Assembly (NCBI RefSeq): GCF_032854445.1
Contig: NC_088300.1
Coordinates: 45,174,984 to 45,238,983, forward strand
Direction of reading: 5' to 3'
From: Liolophura sinensis
Taxonomy: Eukaryota > Mollusca > Polyplacophora > Chitonida > Chitonidae
Length of the DNA: 64,000 nt
Positions 34,673-62,500 of the stretch are shown here, in pieces. Positions within the stretch are counted from its first letter, which is position 1. Each line of letters opens with the position of its first letter. Both the position numbers and the translations under genes were made by a program. The notes under the pieces were generated by a model. It had not been told where the DNA came from. It was given only the letters and a program-made list of their open reading frames with translations, and made no database searches.

Positions 34673-35283
34673 AACAATTGTGCGTCTGAACATATGTCGA
34701 CTTTCTTATCCGATCTCCGACAAGGAGCAAATCAGCATCGTAACACCAGTACTGTTAGATCGGTGGACACCAATCAGAAATGTACAAGGAAGATCCATTG
34801 GCGTTGTAACCCTTGACCTCGTAATGTAGTGGCATTTATCCTTTTAAACTTGACTTCACAAAACGGTTAGGAAACCGGATTCAAATATATTGAAGACTAC
34901 TGTTATCTGCTACTGACAAGAAAAAAAACAGAATAAAATGGTGGCTCTCCAAATTTCACACGTAAGTATGAATGGAGGTGGGGAATCTTGGAAAAATACC
35001 TTATAATGCTAAAGTATTTACCCTGACAATTGTATGGTAAGTACATTTTGGATGTATGCGCATGACTGCAAAGTATATGGATACCACTTCGCACAAGCCT
35101 GGACTAGATCCATTTAACTTTCATTAACTTCATCTTTAGATTCTTACATGTAATCTTTTATTAGTCAAATGGCCCAAAAATTGGTTAACTAAATAGTTTT
35201 AGGTAATATCCGTTCATAGATACAATGCCACTAACATGGATGTATAAAATAAATCAAAATTACCATTGTACGATTTTGCATCG

Positions 35284-35570
35284 GTTTGGGTACAGCTTAC
35301 TTTACACTTGTAAAGACGGGCTCCATTTCTAAAGCAATTTGGTACAGTGTGCTTTCCACCTATAAAACGGATTTCATTTTCAAACCAGTTTGATTTAGAT
35401 TGGTTTTCACTTGTAAAGACCGGTTCTGTTTGTGAAGCAATTTGGCACACCTTACTTCCACGTACAAAATGGGCTCCATTTGTAAACAATTGGGCATAGC
35501 ATACTTTCCACTTATAAAAGACAAGACTTGTAAACCTGTTTAGCACAGATTACTTATGAAGACGGGGCCC
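35284..35570. repeat. Degenerate ~61-bp tandem repeat, about five units
   Basis: Units share ACTTGTAAAGACGGGCTCCA, TTTGTAAAGCAATTTGG and CACA(G/C)CTTACTTTCCAC with many substitutions and some length change. Confidence 0.7.
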
Positions 35571-35866
35571 ATTTGTAAACCACAAAATATTATGGACACG
35601 ACTGCAAATTAAAGCTGCTGCCGTGAAGTGGGAATAGAACTGCACAGGACGTGTATTGTATATAAACGGAACTATGGTTTGCAGTCCAAATGGTTATTTT
35701 ATTGTTCGTAAAACTGGGGGTTACCCACTGATCGATCGGTCAAGACTAAATCACTTCAGACCACTGGCCGTTGACCAATGGTGTCACGTGGTCCCGTCAT
35801 ATCTGCCCTCTTTTCACGGTCTCTTTCACCCCTCAAATTGACCTCCGTCGTATATGTGAAATAGGG

Positions 35867-36056
35867 GCTTCCGTGGCTCAGTTGGCTTTCGCGCTAGCGC
35901 AGCCTAACAGGAACATCTCATCAATGCGGCCGCTTGTGAGTTCAAGGCCAGCTCCAGGGAGCTCAAGGCCAGCTCATGCTGGCTCCAGGCTCTGCCTGGT
36001 TTTCTCCCGCCATTATGCTGGCCGCCATCGTATAAGTGAAATATTCTTGAGTGGAG
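35867..36056 (+). mobile_element. SINE family A, head present, internally rearranged
   Basis: It starts GGGGCTTCCGTGGCTCAGTT, keeps the GTGAGTTCAAG block and ends CATTATGCTGGCCGCCATCG, GTGAAATATTCTTGAGT. A short duplication (AGCTCCAGGGAGCTCAAGGC) replaces part of the body. Confidence 0.82.
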
Positions 36057-38330
36057 TGCATGTATATCAATTAACAATACCTCTCGACTCCAAGTTAAAT
36101 CTGGGAGATCGTCAGATGTTTGTTTGACAAAGTGCGGTGGTCTTTTCCTGGCTCTGCTCGGTTTTGACCACCAAACAAACTGGCCGCTATTGTAGGAGTG
36201 CAATAATCCTGTGTATGGTGTTAAACTCTCAGTGAATGTATATAAATTTTGAAATTGGGCAAACTTCACAAACAGCATATACACACCAGACAACGTGCCT
36301 ATATATAAGCCTACCTCCATGCCCACTATGTGGCGATTCGGGCCCAGTAAGCCTCATCGATCATGGCGCTCTTTTAATACATGAGTAACCGCTTTGATCA
36401 CAGTAATTTAAATTGTCATCACTGTGAAGCAGGATTCAAAATTTCAATTCAAAAACGTTTATTCACTGTGGCCAGAGCTGTGTGATATATACATGTACAT
36501 GAGAATTAATCTGTTCACTACTGGCGTGGGATTTTGTCCATATTTTACAACAATGATAGACTTTGAGTGATAGGTAGATAACAAAGATCCCGTCGTCTGG
36601 AATGAACGAACCGAGTGAGTTTCACGAAGCGGAAGCGTACTTATAATGTTAAGTACGGTAGCCCTTTACTATAAGTGCACTTCACATCTCCAGAGCTTAC
36701 GTTGTCATGGTAGTTAGTGCTTGCTTAGCTAAATGTTCTTCATATCTCTACAACATACGTTGTCACGATAGTTAAAGCTTATTTGCTGAGTGCGCTTAAC
36801 GAAAGCAGGAAATACCCAAGTAAACATACACATTTTTAGCGGTTCAAAGTATTGGTTTCTCTGTGACTTACCGATTTCTTCAGATTTACATCGTTATCCA
36901 ATCACATCTAACCAGCTCGAGTTGCCAAAGGACATATGTAAACATGCGAAAAATTGCAGACGTGTCGCTGCAACGTGCTTAAAACTCTTACACACATGGC
37001 GTGCCAACCTGAGAATGGCGAAAGTGCTTGAGCTGTGTGTTTTAATATTCCGGCCTGTTGGACCAAATATGGTAGCAAAAGTAGCTATATGAGATGTGTC
37101 TGACTTAATAAATCTAAAATGACTTTTTGTGATATAGTTCAAGTAACGCAAAAAAAAAATGTTCCAAAAATTAGGGTCTACATGTGGACGAGTCTGGTAA
37201 AGTGCAAATCTCGATCAAGAGCGTGATTTCGCCTAACATGAACTTCGTGCCCACTTTACACTCCGACAAAATTAATTCACCTCCTGAAAGATAGAAAGTA
37301 ACAAATATTAAGCTGCGCTTTCAGTTGCTTCTCTAAAATTAGTGTGCCGAGCTTTTCCACCTGGCCTCAAATTACATGCAATATGCATGCGGTGTCCATT
37401 GTGCGAATCGATTTACTGCCGTGTCCTATATGCCTGTATGCCAAATCACAAATGTCTTCCGCGGGTAATGCCAGGCCAACTTTAATAAGGTGGGCAAAAC
37501 ACCCCCCAAAACGAACAATATCTCATTAACTTTTCACTCAGTACCCAGCTGCAGTTTAACAAAATTCCTACTATTCCAGAATTTCCATGTGTGTCCATTT
37601 TCCAATAGTTCGTGTCCCAGTATAACACTACGTCACCAGTCGCTCGATAGCATGCCTCAAGATGCATTTATCCGCATGTAAAATACGATTAATGCGATGA
37701 CTTTCCCCGATTTCATTATGGTCAAATGAACTCAGTGTCAGTGTAAGAAAGGTACAGTTACGCCCAAAACGTCGTTCTGTATACCCAAAGACATTTGCTT
37801 GGTATTGAAGTTGTTATACACGCAGCATATGTTATCCCATATTAAATAAAGTCGACACGATGGGTCAACAATTATTCTGCAGATGAGGTTGTACTATAAA
37901 TACATTTTATATAAAAATTACAATGATTAGAACAGATGACTGATGACAAACGTTCATTTCGTTGCTCATTCAACATTTTCTACGAGTGTCTCTATTCTGT
38001 AAGACGGGTCGGAAGTTGACCATCATTTCGTGTCTAAAACAAAATAGCCGCTCAATGTTAAACCATTGCCACTTTTTGCTACTTCGCTAGCGACCAGTAA
38101 GGCCTAGTTGTACAAAATAAGGTCACGAGAGCTCTGCAGAAATAGTCAGACTATCTGGAAAGCTGAAAAACTCTACAAATCGAACGGATATAAGATCGCT
38201 GATAGCGATTCAAAAATAGGCATTTTCCTGTGCAATAACGCTATGAGGACCGTTTTCTTCACCCACGCTGTTTGTTACTAAGGAGATCACGTGGTCTCTA
38301 GCTTCCGATCCGTCTTGCAGAATGGCTAAT

Positions 38331-38520
38331 TTTTTTTTTTTTTTTTTGATTGGTGTTTTACGCCGTACTCAAGAATATTTCACTTATACGACGGCGGCCA
38401 GCATTATGGTGGGTGGAAACCGGGCACAGCCCAGGGGAAACCCACGACCATCCGCAGGTTGCTGGCAGACCTTCCCACTTACGGCCGGCATGAACTGGAC
38501 TTGAACTCACAGCGACCGCA
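38331..38520 (-). mobile_element. SINE family A, 5'-truncated, with 13-bp target-site duplication
   Basis: CAGAATGGCTAAT at 38318-38330 and 38521-38533 flanks the element exactly. On the minus strand it is truncated at the B-box side (starts TGCGGTCGCTGTGAG), lacks a short piece near CCGGCATGAAC, and ends in a poly(A) run. It is nearly identical to the copy at 27501, so both are probably young. Confidence 0.92.
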
Positions 38521-38619
38521 CAGAATGGCTAATGAAAGCAACAATAGCGATAGAACGTGTGACTGTGGCCAAATGATGTCTAAAATACGATGCGCATCTA
38601 ATTTAATTTTTAATTCTTC

Positions 38620-39600
38620 ATTTATTTAACGAGGATTTCTCACAGCCTAATGGCTACTACGGAGATCTCCTCAAAGCATCAATTAACAACATAATAGCAA
38701 ACAAAGTACATACATATAAATATGGGAATACATATTTCAGATAACAGAATACAAGTTGAAATAAATATATTATTATTTACAATGTTAACATCATTATTAC
38801 CATTACCATGGTCATAAAACCTGTCTGTATCATTGATAAATTTATGTACACATTGAAAAACAAGTTCATTGTCTTCGAAATTTAGATCTTTATAGCCAAA
38901 AAAAGTATTTTACATATATATCGTGAACATTGTGGAATAAAACAGAATAATTTACACCGGGTAAAATAATTTGTGTGAGAGTGTGTAGCATGTGCTACGG
39001 GTGGCAAATTGAGAGCAAATAAAAAACATAATGAAATGTATCTTCACATGTATTATTACAGTAATGGCAAGTAGTATCTTCAATATTATACTTTAAGAAG
39101 TCTGCCGGAAGAGCGCTGAGTCCAGTTCTCACTCTGCAGTGCTGAACAGATGAAAAGTTGCTAAAGTCAATATGTAACGATATAAAATCACGTGACGTAG
39201 TAGTACTTGGTGGAGATAGAAATTTTTTAAGTTCTTTTACTGAAGAATGGCGAATAAGTTTAGGTAAATTATTCCACTCCTTAGTTGTTTTCGGGGAAAA
39301 GGAAGATTTGTATATACTGAGGCGGCATCTAAGTATACGTAAATTTTCATTAAACCTTAAGTTGTATTATACTCTGTTGATTGTCTTGGTAATAGGGGTT
39401 GTAGGTAAGGCGGGGAAAGTCCATTTACAGTTTTAAAGACTAGCAGAATCCTATGTTGTCTATGTCGAACATATAGTGGTGTCCAATTAAGCTCGCTCAA
39501 CAGAGCTTTATCTGATGTACGACGCATTCCGCTTGTACAAAGCAAAGCTGCGCGCCGTTGAACATTTTCCAGTTTTTGGGAAAAGCTACAATACTACAGT
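38620..39600 (-). pseudogene. Non-LTR retrotransposon remnant, reverse-transcriptase C-terminal region
   Basis: On the minus strand, starting near 39590, the frame reads QKLENVQRRAALLC, then LSELNWTPLYVRHRQHRI, LLVFKTVNGLSPPYLQPL. After a +1/-1 frame change near 39360 come TTKEWNNLPKLIRHSS, HCRVRTGLSALPADF and LKYNIEDTTCHYCNN, with a further piece VHKFINDTDRF. The order (RIL..FK..NGLSPPYL, WN.LP, R.GLS.L, C..C, H.YVF, VHKFI..T.RF) is that of the C-terminal end of LINE-type ORF2 proteins. The reverse-transcriptase catalytic core is missing and frames are broken, so it is inactive. Limits approximate. Confidence 0.78.
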
Positions 39601-40203
39601 TATACTACAGTTTTTGACAATACTACAGTTATCATATAATATGTCGCCATACTCTATTATGGATCTAATGAGGCTATTATATAAAGTTATTAAACACTTC
39701 CTTGTTAACATTCTCTTGAACACATTGCACGACGTCGTAACACGCCCCTAATAGGATCGAAGTACGGCAAATCCGTTCGTAGTACGTCTTTCTGGTTTTA
39801 AGTATGTTGTCACTCCGTCTAGTTGCAGAACGGCATGGCTGCCACAAAATTTTGAGCAGGCTCGAAATTCTTGAGCACCCTTCCCGTCCGAGCCCGTCCA
39901 CGAAGACCGTAAAAAAAGGTTGCTACGACGTTCACTACGTTCGCACACAATTTAAGCCCATTCGGCAGCAATTTTAAGAATGTAGTGAGAACTTGTTTGG
40001 TGGGATGGGGGTATTAATGATGCGCGTTCCGAGTTTGTGGATGGCTATAACCACAGAGACTTGAATCATGGCTTGGCTACGTCACATGCGCCATATACAT
40101 GGGTAAAGAGACTATGTATCACAAACATCACAAAAATAAGAGAGGAAAGCGAGGATTGCCACTTAGACATCACCACCCGCCATTCACGCTTCAATAAAAA
40201 TTG

Positions 40204-40578
40204 TCCGCCTCGGTAGCCTAATGGTTAGAGCGCTCGCTTCGAAGTCGGGAGACCTGGGATGAAAGCTGTGACAGGTCACACCAAAGACTTTAAAATGCTA
40301 CTTTTTGTTGCTTCTTTTGGCATGGCAGCAGAGCAAGGAAACGGGTTAGAGTAACGAAACAGGTCTGGCTGTCCTGGTGTCAACATAATGTAACTAGGAC
40401 AGTGTCATGCTTGGTGTCTTCGGCATGATACTTCGACAGCAGCTGCAGCAACACTTTGGCAGCATGGACTTGCCCTGCCACAAGAAACACAGTGTGCGTA
40501 CACACACATTACTCCTCGTTGTCATATGACTGAAAAATTGTTGAGTATGACATAAAATCCCAAGCATTCACTCATTCA
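40204..40578 (+). mobile_element. SINE family B, full length with 14-bp target-site duplication
   Basis: TTCAATAAAAATTG occurs at 40190-40203 and 40579-40592. The element starts TCCGCCTCGGTAGCCTAATG with a tRNA-like GTTAGAGCGCTCGCTTCGAA and GGGAGACCTGGG, then the body shared with 5147 and 19490. The 3' end reads GACTGAAAAATTGTTGAGTA, CATAAAATCCCAAGCATTCA. The B-box position is degraded. Confidence 0.9.
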
Positions 40579-40592
40579 TTCAATAAAAATTG

Positions 40593-40844
40593 AACCCACA
40601 AGGATGCATATCATGAATTTGGCGGAAGACAAGTGGTATGCAAACGTTAAGATTAGCATACGCGAAAGCTTAAAGCTCAACTCAGCTCAATGCGACAGTC
40701 GTGTCGGGTGAAGCCTTTTTCGAGGTCACGTGGGTCTGAGAACTCCATTTGCATGTGTATGGGAAAATACTTCCAGATTGGGAATTGGGGAATCCGAAAA
40801 CAAACAAAAAACGAAACCAAACAAAAGGCAAAAACAAACCCATA
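40593..40844. other. Short spacer between family B SINE and CTR9 3' end
   Basis: No feature seen apart from an A/C-rich stretch at 40796-40850. On the minus strand that stretch is the T/GT-rich tract downstream of the CTR9 poly(A) signal. Confidence 0.5.
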
Positions 40845-40860
40845 GAAAGTCCATAAATTC

Positions 40861-40866
40861 TTTATT
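40861..40866 (-). terminator. CTR9: Candidate CTR9 poly(A) signal
   Basis: On the minus strand TCAAATAAAGAATTTATGG is followed by GGGTTTGTTTTTGCCTTTTG, a T/GT-rich downstream element. It lies about 1.0 kb after the CTR9 stop. Alternatives are AATAAA at 40911-40926 and the two AATAAA formed by the SINE tail at 41152-41161. Confidence 0.5.
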
Positions 40867-41151
40867 TGAGAGTTTGCTTACAAGAACAGAAATAAACCAA
40901 ACAGACCAAGTTTATTTTCCTTTATTCAAATATAATTTTCATATACTACCAATAAAACTGCTTTTGTTATATACATCTGAAAATTTAGCTTACACACACA
41001 GGGACTTAATATACATAGGAAAAACTGGTTGAGTTCATGAAGTTCTGAAATGTGACTTCTCTGTCTCTAACACACAGATCTGGACTTGAAACTCTCTATG
41101 CTGACATAAATTGACAATATTTTTTTTTCACCCAAATGATTTCAAAATGTA

Positions 41152-41293
41152 TTTATTTATTTGATTGGTGTTGCTGGCAGACCTTCCCAAGTACAGCCGG
41201 AGAGGAGGCCAGCATGAGCTGGACTCACAGCAACAGCATTGCCGGGAGGCTCCTGGGTCATTGCCTGCTAGCCCCTTCGGCAACGGAGGCCAC
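41152..41293 (-). mobile_element. SINE family A with internal deletion, in the CTR9 3' UTR region
   Basis: The tail (TTTGATTGGTGTT on the plus strand) is joined directly to GCTGGCAGACCTTCCC, so the central body is missing; the head (GGCAACGGAGGCC) remains. Flanks ATTTCAAAAT and ATTTCGAAAT may be a 10-bp target duplication with one change. In CTR9 orientation its A-rich tail supplies AATAAA. Confidence 0.8.
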
Positions 41294-41877
41294 TATTTCG
41301 AAATAGATACAAAACTTTTTTTTTATAATAAGCATATAACATCATGATACATTAAATGTACACTGAAAATCATGTTTTTGCAGCCTCATTGTCAGAAACC
41401 ACCACACATTGCTCGTATAACATGCAAACTTATTTACAGTGCCAAGTTAATGGCAAAGCAAAACAAAAATAAAACAAAACTCCTTCTTCAAAGAAAAACA
41501 TTTTTGTACCAATGTTCTGAATGAATGTTTATATTCAAATATATGTTCACAAGACAAGGGAGACTTATAAATGGTTAAATGTGGTAAGGTACAGAAAAAA
41601 TGAAACTGTGTACGGATGGGTTGACATGCAAGATAGCTTTAGATATGACATCATATTCTAATAACTCACAGTTGGCTTAAACAATCACTACTTCTGGCTA
41701 ATTCACTGCTTTTGGCTAAATTACGAGAATCTGTATGATATTGGTGATAGAAACCAAAAGCCATTGCCTTCTGTACACTAGTACACATCATCAATTTCCA
41801 GAGTACACTGTAACACAGAAGTTACAGTCCCCCGTTTGTCCCCCTCCTCTCTTTATCAGCCCATCGCTGTTATCCCA

Positions 41878-58364
<16,487 letters not shown>

Positions 58365-58376
58365 GTTGCAGCAATA

Positions 58377-58384
58377 ACTTCCGG
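58377..58384 (-). promoter_or_regulatory. ETS/GABP-type motif at the CTR9 5' end
   Basis: On the minus strand CCGGAAGT lies 13 bases before the CTR9 ATG, in a slightly GC-richer 80-base stretch without a TATA box. ETS sites of this form are common in promoters of housekeeping genes. Factor binding is inferred. Confidence 0.45.
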
Positions 58385-58399
58385 GTGATAGCGATTCTC

Positions 58400-60449
58400 C
58401 TCAAATCGGGAAACTGTTACAAAACTGGAAAACCGAAAAACTTATTGCCGACAACTTGCGCTAAAACTTAATCCTATGATGATGTGATTAAGGAAGATTT
58501 AGAAAATCTCTGAGTAAAACCATCCGGTGTTCACTTGTTTATTTATTTATTTATTCGATGAAACGCCAAAAGTACCAAAGAGCGGAGAATGCAGCAAGGT
58601 TTCAAGGGGAGTAACTCATCATAACTGAAGTCTATATAACACAGTCATGTGATTACTTCCCCTTGCATGCAAATCTGACAAATTCTGTTACCAGGTTCAC
58701 GTGCATGGCATGAGCCATGCTTTAATAAATAATGGTTTTGTCACTCGATATTCCTGTGTCCTGATGAGTGTTAGTCATAAAAATGTTTAGTCTTTAAGAC
58801 TCTGTATGTATTTTGTCCGTCATGGCTTGTCATAATATTTATTCACCGCGCTAGCGGTTTAAAACCGTCATAATAATAGTCTACACGGGTACTTTAAAAG
58901 AAATGGAACTGATGTAAGTAAATTATCTTTAGAATCGGGAAACCCAGCTGAGCCCTGGAAACTAGACATATAGAACGGTAACATTCCATGCGCAGCAAAA
59001 TGCATGACAAACCCGATCCAGATCAAGCCCAACGTGAAACTGCAAGCCTTATCATAATAAGAAATATGGCGAAGACAGCACACAATCTTTGGTAGCAAGA
59101 GCTGGGTTCGAACAAGTGACCTTATCTACTCCAGAGTCTGAAATTCACAGCGAGCTAGAACTTTGATAGTCTGAGTTAGAGACGACCACTGTGAATAAGT
59201 CAAGGAAATTGGTTTAAAATGTTGGCATAGGCCTATTAGTTTATTTACGGTACTTATTTGATTGGTGTTTTACGCCGTACTCAAGAATATTCCATTTACA
59301 TATCACGACGGCCAGTTTATGGAGGGAGGAAACCGGACAGACGGCCTATCAGAAAGGGTAGTGGTTTTAGAAAAGTTGGTCCACTTTATGGATTCATGAC
59401 ACGCAAATGTAATATAAAATGTATTAGATATTATGACACGGTTGAGTAGTATAATAATATATAAACTGTAAATGTTTGAAAATACTCAGGAAAACGACAA
59501 ATTCGCATATACAGGCCTACCGGTATATTATATAGCACAAAATGTATATCAGTGTACGCCTTTCTATTTGCCCAGACACTGCCTACAGACAGGTACCGAA
59601 CGCGAGTGATATGCGTCTGTTGCTTTATACCTTTTTAACACTTTTGAGTTTTATCTACAAATTTGTTTTGTTTCTCTGACACTGTGGGTTATTTGAGGTA
59701 GGTCTGTTTATTTCGCATATATATGCAGCAGCTTTGGAAACTGGTAACGAACTGAACTGCAAAATAGGCTATACATGCACGGGAGGCTATATAATGGTGC
59801 ATAATCAACACTAATTCGCATATTCTGTGGGCTGATGTATAGGCCTAAGTGGTGATATTTCTTGTGGGAGCACTTGATACATTTTTAACACTGTGTTCGG
59901 GAATAACCTGGTTATCCTTATCGTCAGTATTTTACTCGATGGAACACAATAAGTAGGCGCGGGTTCAAACCGGCTTTGGCCAGGGAAATTTTAGATTTCT
60001 CAGCTCTCAATGTTCGTTTATCCTGTTAGTGACAATGAGCAGTCGAGGACTTACGCAGTTTAACGTTTGTCGAAGACCACTTATCTATCACCAATACGGT
60101 ATGCGGATTTATGTACATTACATGTGGGAACTAAAGTTCGTCACTTACTTGCCAAAGGTCGGTGGTTTACGCTGGGCACTCCGGGTTCCTGCGCCATCCA
60201 TAAAACAAAACACCATCGTACATGAATAAGAATTTCATGAGTATGAAGTTATGTATATATATGAACATAATTTCATGAGTTATGAATATGTATGTATATT
60301 CATTTGGTTTAATACACTTCAGTGCTATTTTGGAATTTGCAATTCCAATAACAATTTTAAAATCGTTATGAAAATCGAAGGATCCAAAAAACTCCCATGC
60401 ACCTGTAACTGATACACACACACACACACACACAATCATTTGAATACTA
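58400..60449. other. Upstream of CTR9, no gene recognised
   Basis: AT-rich sequence with one SINE tail at 59250. No divergent gene was found. The short minus-strand frame at 58868-59098 contains a Phe/Met-rich stretch but no motif or splice context that would support it. Confidence 0.5.
59250..59337 (-). mobile_element. SINE family A, 3' tail fragment
   Basis: Plus-strand reading: TTTGATTGGTGTTTTACGCC, GTACTCAAGAATATTCCATT, GGAGGGAGGAAACCGG. 5' half missing. Confidence 0.8.
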
Positions 60450-60704
60450 TACACACAAAAAGCACTTGTGTTGAAATCTAACACAACAACACAGACATGT
60501 GTTACTCCAACAGAAACATGTGTTTAATAAATGTGTCTGTGTGACAAAATAGTAAAACACAAACAAATACTATTTATAACATCCAACGCATCTTGTATTC
60601 CATTCTTTCAACACAAGACCTTTGGTTAATTCAACACAAATTAGAGTTGTTCGAATGTGACACAAGTTTGTGCTCATACAAACACAGGTGTTTTTTTGTG
60701 TGTA
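60450..60704. mobile_element. MITE family 2, TA-flanked
   Basis: Ends CACACAAAAAGCACTTGTGT and (inverted) CACACAAAAAAACACCTGTG, with TA on each side. The inside consists of repeated CACATGTGTT and AACACAAATT-like pieces in both orientations. No coding capacity. Confidence 0.72.
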
Positions 60705-61357
60705 TACTCCGCGATTATCTATACATGGCATACGGTGGGAAATAATGACGAAAGATTGATTGAAAATCAGCAATCAGCAAATGAAGAGCCATAAGCACGA
60801 AAAAAACCCCAAAAAACAGACCAGGTAGTTCGGCATGTCTTCATAGGCAAATGATTCACTCTCTGGCAGACACTTTTCTGATCACACGTTGTAGCACTTG
60901 TTTAGCAAAGATAAACGTCTAACTGATCACAGGCTGCAATACTTACATGGCACAAACATGCATGTGTCTAACTGATCACACGTTGTAACACTTGTAAAAC
61001 AAAGACAAACGTGTCTAACTGATCACACACTGCAACACTTGTATAGCAAAGACAAACGTGTCTTACTGATCACACGCTGTAACACTAGTGCAGCAAAGAC
61101 ATGGATGCGTCTAACTGATCACACGCTATAACACTTGTATAGCAAAGACAAACGTGTCTAACTGATCACACGCTGCAACACTTGTATAGCAAAGACAAAC
61201 GTGTCTAACTGATCACACGCTGCAACACCTATATAGAAAAGACATGCATGTGTCTAACTGATCACACGCTGCAACACTTGTATGACAAAAGACATTCATG
61301 CGTCCAACTGACCAAACACTGAAACACTTGTATGACAGATATGCATGTCTCTAACTG

Positions 61358-61427
61358 ACGGCTGCCAGCATTATGGTTGGAGGAAACCGGGCAGCGCCCT
61401 GTGGAAACCCACGACCATTGGCAGGTT
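61358..61427 (-). mobile_element. SINE family A, central fragment
   Basis: GACGGCTGCCAGCATTATGG, GGAGGAAACCGGGCAGCGCC, CCACGACCATTGGCAGGTT, flanked on both sides by the 46-bp array. Confidence 0.8.
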
Positions 61428-61596
61428 TATCACATGCTGCAACACATGTATAGCAAAGACACACATGTGTCCAACTGATCACACGCTGTAACACTTGTAT
61501 AGCAAAGACAAACGTGTCTTATTGATCACACGCTGTAACACTTGTATAGCAAAGACATACATGTGTCAAACCGACCACACGCTGCAACACTTGTAT

Positions 61597-61843
61597 TTAT
61601 TTATTTATTTGATTGGTGTTTTAGGCCGTACTCAAGAATATTTCACTTATACGACGGCTGCCAGCATTATGGTAGGAGGGAACCGGGCAGCGCCCGGGGG
61701 AAAGCCACGACAATCGGCAGGTTGCTTGCAGATCTTCCCACGCACTGCCGGACAGGAAGCCAGCATAACCTGGACTTGAGCTCACAGCGACCGCATTGGT
61801 GAGAGGCTTCTGGGTCATTATGCTGCGCTAGCGCGCTAACCGA
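61597..61843 (-). mobile_element. SINE family A inserted in the 46-bp array, 13-bp duplication
   Basis: GCAACACTTGTAT occurs at 61584-61596 and 61844-61856. Because the array also repeats this motif, the duplication is consistent with insertion but not proof. The copy runs from TTTATTTGATTGGTG to GCGCTAGCGCGCTAACCGA on the plus strand; the last ~15 bases of the tRNA head are missing. Confidence 0.88.
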
Positions 61844-62364
61844 GCAACACTTGTATGACAACGACATACATGCGTCTAACTGATCAAACACTGCAACACG
61901 TATGACAAAGAAATGCACGTGTTTAACTGATTACACGCTGCAACACTTGCGTGGTACAGACATGTATGCGTCTAACTGATCACACGCTGCATTAGTTGCA
62001 TGGCACAGACATGCATATGTCTAACTGACCACATGCTGCAACACTTGTATGGCAAAGACATGCGTGTGTCTGATCACACGCTGCAACACTTGTATGGCAA
62101 AGACATGCGTGTGTCTAACTGATCACACGCTGCAACACTTGTATGCCAAAGACATGCATGTGTTTGATCAAACGCTGCAACATTTGTACGACAAAGACAT
62201 ACTTGTCTAACTGATCAAACGCTGCAACACTAGCCTTTATGTACATGTAACACATGCATATATGTTTTGGGCATTAGTTGCCATGGGCTTTAAACGCTTT
62301 GTGTGTGTAGGAGGAGGAGGGGGGGGGGGCATAGTAAACAGAAAGTTTTACACAAGGATACATA

Positions 62365-62500
62365 TCTACCCGGCTCCCGCCGATGTCGAGGCCATAGACT
62401 GACCCGGCTCCCGCCGATGGGGAGGCCGTAGACTAACTCGGATACCGCCGTTGTGGAGGCCATAGACTGACCCGGCTCCCGCCGATGTCGAGACGGGAGC
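62365..62500. repeat. 34-bp GC-rich tandem repeat, four copies
   Basis: Unit GACCCGGCTCCCGCCGATGT + CGAGGCCATAGACT. Much richer in GC and CpG than the surroundings. Confidence 0.85.

Larger units (their letters stand above)
34700..38317. other. Intergenic region, no coding gene recognised
   Basis: It holds a ~61-bp degenerate repeat (35284-35570), a family A SINE (35867-36056) and a related scrap at 36120-36225. Opposed ORFs near 36.8-37.1 kb have no motif and overlap each other on both strands. Nothing else is seen. Confidence 0.5.
60880..62235. repeat. ~46-47-bp minisatellite interrupted by SINEs
   Basis: Unit TCTAACTGATCACACGCTGC, AACACTTGTATAGCAAAGAC, AAACGTG with drift (ATGCATGTG), about 24 copies. 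A SINE fragment (61358-61427) and a full SINE (61597-61843) split it, so the array is older than the latter insertion. Confidence 0.9.

Noticed and set aside
36790-37151. Opposed 85- and 100-residue frames
   Set aside because: They overlap each other on opposite strands, and neither shows family motifs or splice sites.
40206-40270. Functional tRNA gene
   Set aside because: The head resembles a tRNA, but the B box is degraded (GATGAAAGCTG) and it continues into a SINE body with target duplication.
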